From Sphingobacterium faecium (GTDB taxonomy: Bacteria; Bacteroidota; Bacteroidia; Sphingobacteriales; Sphingobacteriaceae): a stretch of DNA of 64,000 bases. The DNA lies in contig NZ_QBKH01000001.1 in assembly GCF_003054045.1 (NCBI RefSeq), forward strand, positions 434,001-498,000. Direction: 5' to 3'. The notes beneath the pieces are model-generated. The model made no database searches, was not told the origin of the DNA, and saw only the letters and a program-made list of their open reading frames with translations. Positions 61,896 through 64,000 of the stretch are shown piece after piece. The position numbers and the translations under genes were made by a program. Numbering within the stretch: the stretch's first letter is position 1; each line of letters starts with the position of its first letter.

Positions 61896-61903
61896 TATTT
61901 TTG
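61877..61903 (+). promoter_or_regulatory. palindromic operator-like site and -7 element of the DUF3050 gene
   Basis: An 8-bp perfect inverted repeat (AGTTCTCA with TGAGAACT, 3-nt loop, 61877-61895) sits immediately upstream of a -7 box TATTTTTG (61896-61903). A protein bound there would block RNA polymerase. The ATG lies 17 nt downstream of the -7 box. Confidence 0.6.
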
Positions 61904-61920
61904 CTTTCAAATCATTAGAA

Positions 61921-62685
61921 ATGGAATACATCAAAAACGTTAATGCCTATATAGCTAACGAAAGAAATCAACTCCTTGCTCATCCTCTTTACTATAAAAT
62001 AAAAACGATCGAAGATCTGCAAGTATTTATGCAAGGCCATGTTTACGCAGTTTGGGATTTTATGTCACTTTTAAAGGCGTTGCAACAAAAACTAACCTGC
62101 ACAACTACACCATGGTATCCTTCAGAGTTTCCAAATACAAGATATTTGATTAATGAAATTGTTGTTGCTGAGGAATCAGATGAGTATATCGATGGTAGGA
62201 GATTAAGTCATTTTGAGATGTATCTGGATGCATTACATGCTCTTGGAGGAGATAGTAGTGCGGTTAATAACTTTTTGGAAAAAGTATACGGTGAATCGTC
62301 TATTTTGGATGTTATAGCAGCAAGTGATTTGCATCCTAATATAAAAGAATTCTTAACATTTACTTTTGATGTTATAGAAAATGGTACTGCACATGAGATT
62401 GCTGCTGCATTCACATTTGGTCGAGAAGATTTGATTCCAGATATGTTTTCATCGATATTAAAAGAAATCCAACTTCATTTTCCGGATTCCAATTTGGAAA
62501 AATTATTATATTATTTTGAAAGACATATCGAATTGGATGGTGATGAACACGGTCCTTTGGCAATGAAGATGATTATGGAACTCTGTGGCGATGATGCATT
62601 GAGGTGGAGGGAAGTAGAAGAAGTTTCAAAATTGGCATTACAAAAGAGAATCAAATTGTGGGATGCTATTGATTCAGCATTGTAA
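61921..62685 (+). CDS. DUF3050 family protein (heme-oxygenase-like helical fold)
   Basis: This 254-residue, mostly helical protein matches DUF3050: FMQGHVYAVWDFMSLLKALQ, EIVVAEESDEYIDGR, RRLSHFEMYLDAL and RHIELDGDEHGPLAMKM. Conserved-looking residues (His40, Glu84/85, His97, His202, Asp206, His210) could bind a metal pair, as in heme-oxygenase-like diiron oxidases; this is inference. No function is established to my knowledge. It is a single gene with its own promoter and palindromic site. Confidence 0.85.
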   Translation: MEYIKNVNAYIANERNQLLAHPLYYKIKTIEDLQVFMQGHVYAVWDFMSLLKALQQKLTCTTTPWYPSEFPNTRYLINEIVVAEESDEYIDGRRLSHFEMYLDALHALGGDSSAVNNFLEKVYGESSILDVIAASDLHPNIKEFLTFTFDVIENGTAHEIAAAFTFGREDLIPDMFSSILKEIQLHFPDSNLEKLLYYFERHIELDGDEHGPLAMKMIMELCGDDALRWREVEEVSKLALQKRIKLWDAIDSAL

Positions 62686-62715
62686 ATGATTGACGGAAGC
62701 TTAATTATAGGATTA

Positions 62716-62745
62716 TTGTAATTTAATATAAGCATTCTATCTTTG
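62716..62745 (+). promoter_or_regulatory. promoter of the EEP-family gene
   Basis: TTG (62716-62718), exactly 19 nt and TATCTTTG (62738-62745) match the Bacteroidota consensus. The ATG lies 31 nt downstream. Confidence 0.7.
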
Positions 62746-62776
62746 TTATAGATAAATAGACTAGTTATAAGCGTAT

Positions 62777-63685
62777 ATGTTTTTTCAATATTTACTGGAG
62801 GTTTGGAAATCTTTGACAAGAAGAAGAGTCCGTGTTTTCATTCAAGAAAAAGAATATGAATTGCTCGATGCTAAATCGGGCAATTTTTCTATTATTACCT
62901 ATAATATTGCTGGACTTCCTCAAGTTATTTCATCCGCTAAAACAGATCGGTCTTCCAGTATTGCACATATTGGCTCGCTTTTGAATGATTTTGATATAGC
63001 ACATATACAAGAAGACTTTAATTATAACTATCATTTGTACCAGGGTGGTAATTTACATCCTTATCGTACCATCAGTATGGGACTAGCTATTTTTGGTGAT
63101 GGATTGGATAGTTTATCTAAATATCCGCTTACTAATTTTAAACGGATCGAATGGCAGAATAGGACAGGTTCTGATCGATTGACACCAAAAGGCTTTAGCC
63201 ATTGTACGGTGCATTTGGCAGTGGGCGTTGCAGTTGATTTTTATAATATTCATGCCAACTCACAAGACCATCCTAGGGCAGCGAAAGCCAGAAGAGCAAA
63301 TTATATTCAGTTAGCTACTTATATCAATAAACACTCGTTTGGTCAGGCTATTGTTGTTGCTGGAGATTTCAATTCCCATTTTGCTTTTTCAGAGGACAAT
63401 CTAGAAGAATTTATGGTTAAGACGCAGGTGCAAGATAGCTGGATAATGCTTGAGCGTGATCAGGTCATACCTACTATTGATCCTTTATTTTTATGTATCG
63501 ATATTATGGACATCGATAATCAAACCGAATCGATTGATAAAATTATGTTTAGAAGCAACCAGCAGATTACGTTAATTCCAAAAAAATATGAAGTCGAGCG
63601 GGACAAGTTTGTTGATAAATCTGGAGAACCTTTATCAGACCATTGGCCAGTTTCAGTCGTTTTCGATTGGCTGTTGAATGAGTAG
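62777..63685 (+). CDS. endonuclease/exonuclease/phosphatase (EEP) family hydrolase
   Basis: This 302-residue protein has the EEP motifs: SIITYNIAGLP, IAHIQEDF (catalytic Glu), DFYNIHANSQDHP, VVAGDFNSHF and the C-terminal SDHWPVSVVF. The family cleaves phosphodiesters in DNA, RNA or lipids; the layout is reminiscent of sphingomyelinase C-like members, which fits sphingolipid-making Sphingobacteriaceae but is not proven. No signal peptide is seen. Confidence 0.87.
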   Translation: MFFQYLLEVWKSLTRRRVRVFIQEKEYELLDAKSGNFSIITYNIAGLPQVISSAKTDRSSSIAHIGSLLNDFDIAHIQEDFNYNYHLYQGGNLHPYRTISMGLAIFGDGLDSLSKYPLTNFKRIEWQNRTGSDRLTPKGFSHCTVHLAVGVAVDFYNIHANSQDHPRAAKARRANYIQLATYINKHSFGQAIVVAGDFNSHFAFSEDNLEEFMVKTQVQDSWIMLERDQVIPTIDPLFLCIDIMDIDNQTESIDKIMFRSNQQITLIPKKYEVERDKFVDKSGEPLSDHWPVSVVFDWLLNE

Positions 63686-63819
63686 AGTACATTTACTATT
63701 TTCTCAGGTAAATTAGTTGAAAAACGATCCATAAGGAAGTGTAGGCACAAAGATGAAGCAATCTGCACTATAAATAAATGATAAAGAATGAATTTGTATG
63801 ATACAGGTCTAAAATATTA

Positions 63820-63848
63820 TTGTGTATAAAACAAATTCTCTAAGTTTG
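63820..63848 (+). promoter_or_regulatory. promoter of the FKBP-type isomerase gene
   Basis: TTG (63820-63822), 18 nt and TAAGTTTG (63841-63848) fit the Bacteroidota consensus. The ATG is 11 nt further. Confidence 0.6.
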
Positions 63849-63859
63849 AAAGAAAAAAC

Positions 63860-64000
63860 ATGGCTAACGCAACAGGATATTTAAAAAAGTTACGCTTAGA
63901 AGCTAAAAAAAATTTAATTGAAGGAGAAGCATTTCTCAAGGAAAATGCAAGACGTGATACAGTCGTCAGTTTACCTTCGGGTTTACAGTACGAAATAATG
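63860..64000 (+). CDS. FKBP-type peptidyl-prolyl isomerase, N-terminal part (cut by the window end)
   Basis: Only 47 codons are visible. The product begins MANATGYLKKLRLEAKKNLI and includes FLKENARRDTVVSLPSGLQY, the linker typical of FkpA/FKBP22-like proteins just before the FKBP domain. No signal peptide is seen, so the protein may be cytoplasmic. The catalytic domain lies beyond the window. Confidence 0.8.
   Translation, partial: MANATGYLKKLRLEAKKNLIEGEAFLKENARRDTVVSLPSGLQYEIM

Overview
The window looks like a chromosomal segment of a Bacteroidota bacterium, most likely of the Sphingobacteriaceae (Sphingobacterium/Pedobacter-like). The evidence is low GC, a SusC/SusD pair, an ECF sigma/FecR pair, GLPGLI-like, WbqC-like and PorT-like proteins, and many promoters of the Bacteroidota type (TTTG or TTG, about 19 nt, TAnnTTTG) lying close to start codons. 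No rRNA, tRNA, CRISPR array, prophage or insertion sequence is visible. Most of the window is housekeeping sequence with a few accessory islands.

Layout. 1-10.6 kb is a potassium-uptake island. It holds the end of a sigma-54 activator gene, a structured control region, two unannotated tiny membrane-protein ORFs (46 and 27 codons), a 119-residue protein, kdpF-A-B-C, an OmpL-like porin, and a split KdpD: a cytoplasmic KdpD/USP module followed by a separate HAMP-PAS histidine kinase. No KdpE-type regulator is seen; the sigma-54 activator probably takes its place, and a plausible -24/-12 element lies just upstream of the first tiny ORF. 10.6-16.6 kb holds aspartate aminotransferase, a CDF cation exporter, lepA, folD and a LEA-like lipoprotein. 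16.6-19.0 kb holds hisD and hisG (minus strand), preceded by a well-formed histidine-rich leader peptide and attenuator. 19.3-23.8 kb holds two Gfo/Idh/MocA oxidoreductases, a GLPGLI-like protein and queE. 24.2-27.5 kb is the thrS-infC-rpmI-rplT operon, with a TTG start on infC. 27.6-32.1 kb holds a TPR protein, a DUF3060-like protein, an unannotated 31-codon minus-strand ORF with its own terminator, and nhaA.

32.6-37.6 kb is an orphan SusC/SusD pair. 37.8-43.3 kb holds threonine aldolase, a DEAD-box-like protein degenerate in nearly every helicase motif, a 2H phosphoesterase and an Nramp transporter fused to a USP domain. 43.3-48.5 kb is one 1735-residue protein (transglutaminase-like, DUF4011, SF1 helicase, Vsr/MTES_1575-like nuclease) that resembles the single-gene antiphage system Hhe and is the best defence candidate here. 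48.6-52.7 kb holds a small barrel protein and an ECF sigma/FecR/STN unit whose third gene is a glycine-rich surface-repeat protein rather than a TonB-dependent receptor. 53.0-57.2 kb (minus) holds rplI-rpsR-rpsF, dapA and ligA. 57.3-61.5 kb holds a GT2 glycosyltransferase with an LpxL-like acyltransferase, a WbqC-like protein, a barrel protein and PPK2. 61.9-64.0 kb holds a DUF3050 protein behind a palindromic operator-like site, an EEP-family hydrolase, and the start of an FKBP-type prolyl isomerase cut by the window end.

How the parts work together. The kdp island reads as one regulon: the activator would act on the -24/-12 promoter, the operon would encode the pump, a porin and the split sensor, and a strong hairpin separates pump and sensor genes. 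The his leader would couple hisGD transcription to histidyl-tRNA charging. The sigma/FecR/STN trio is organised like a cell-surface signalling cascade with an unusual outer component. All assignments rest on reading the sequence and on family knowledge; no database search was run.
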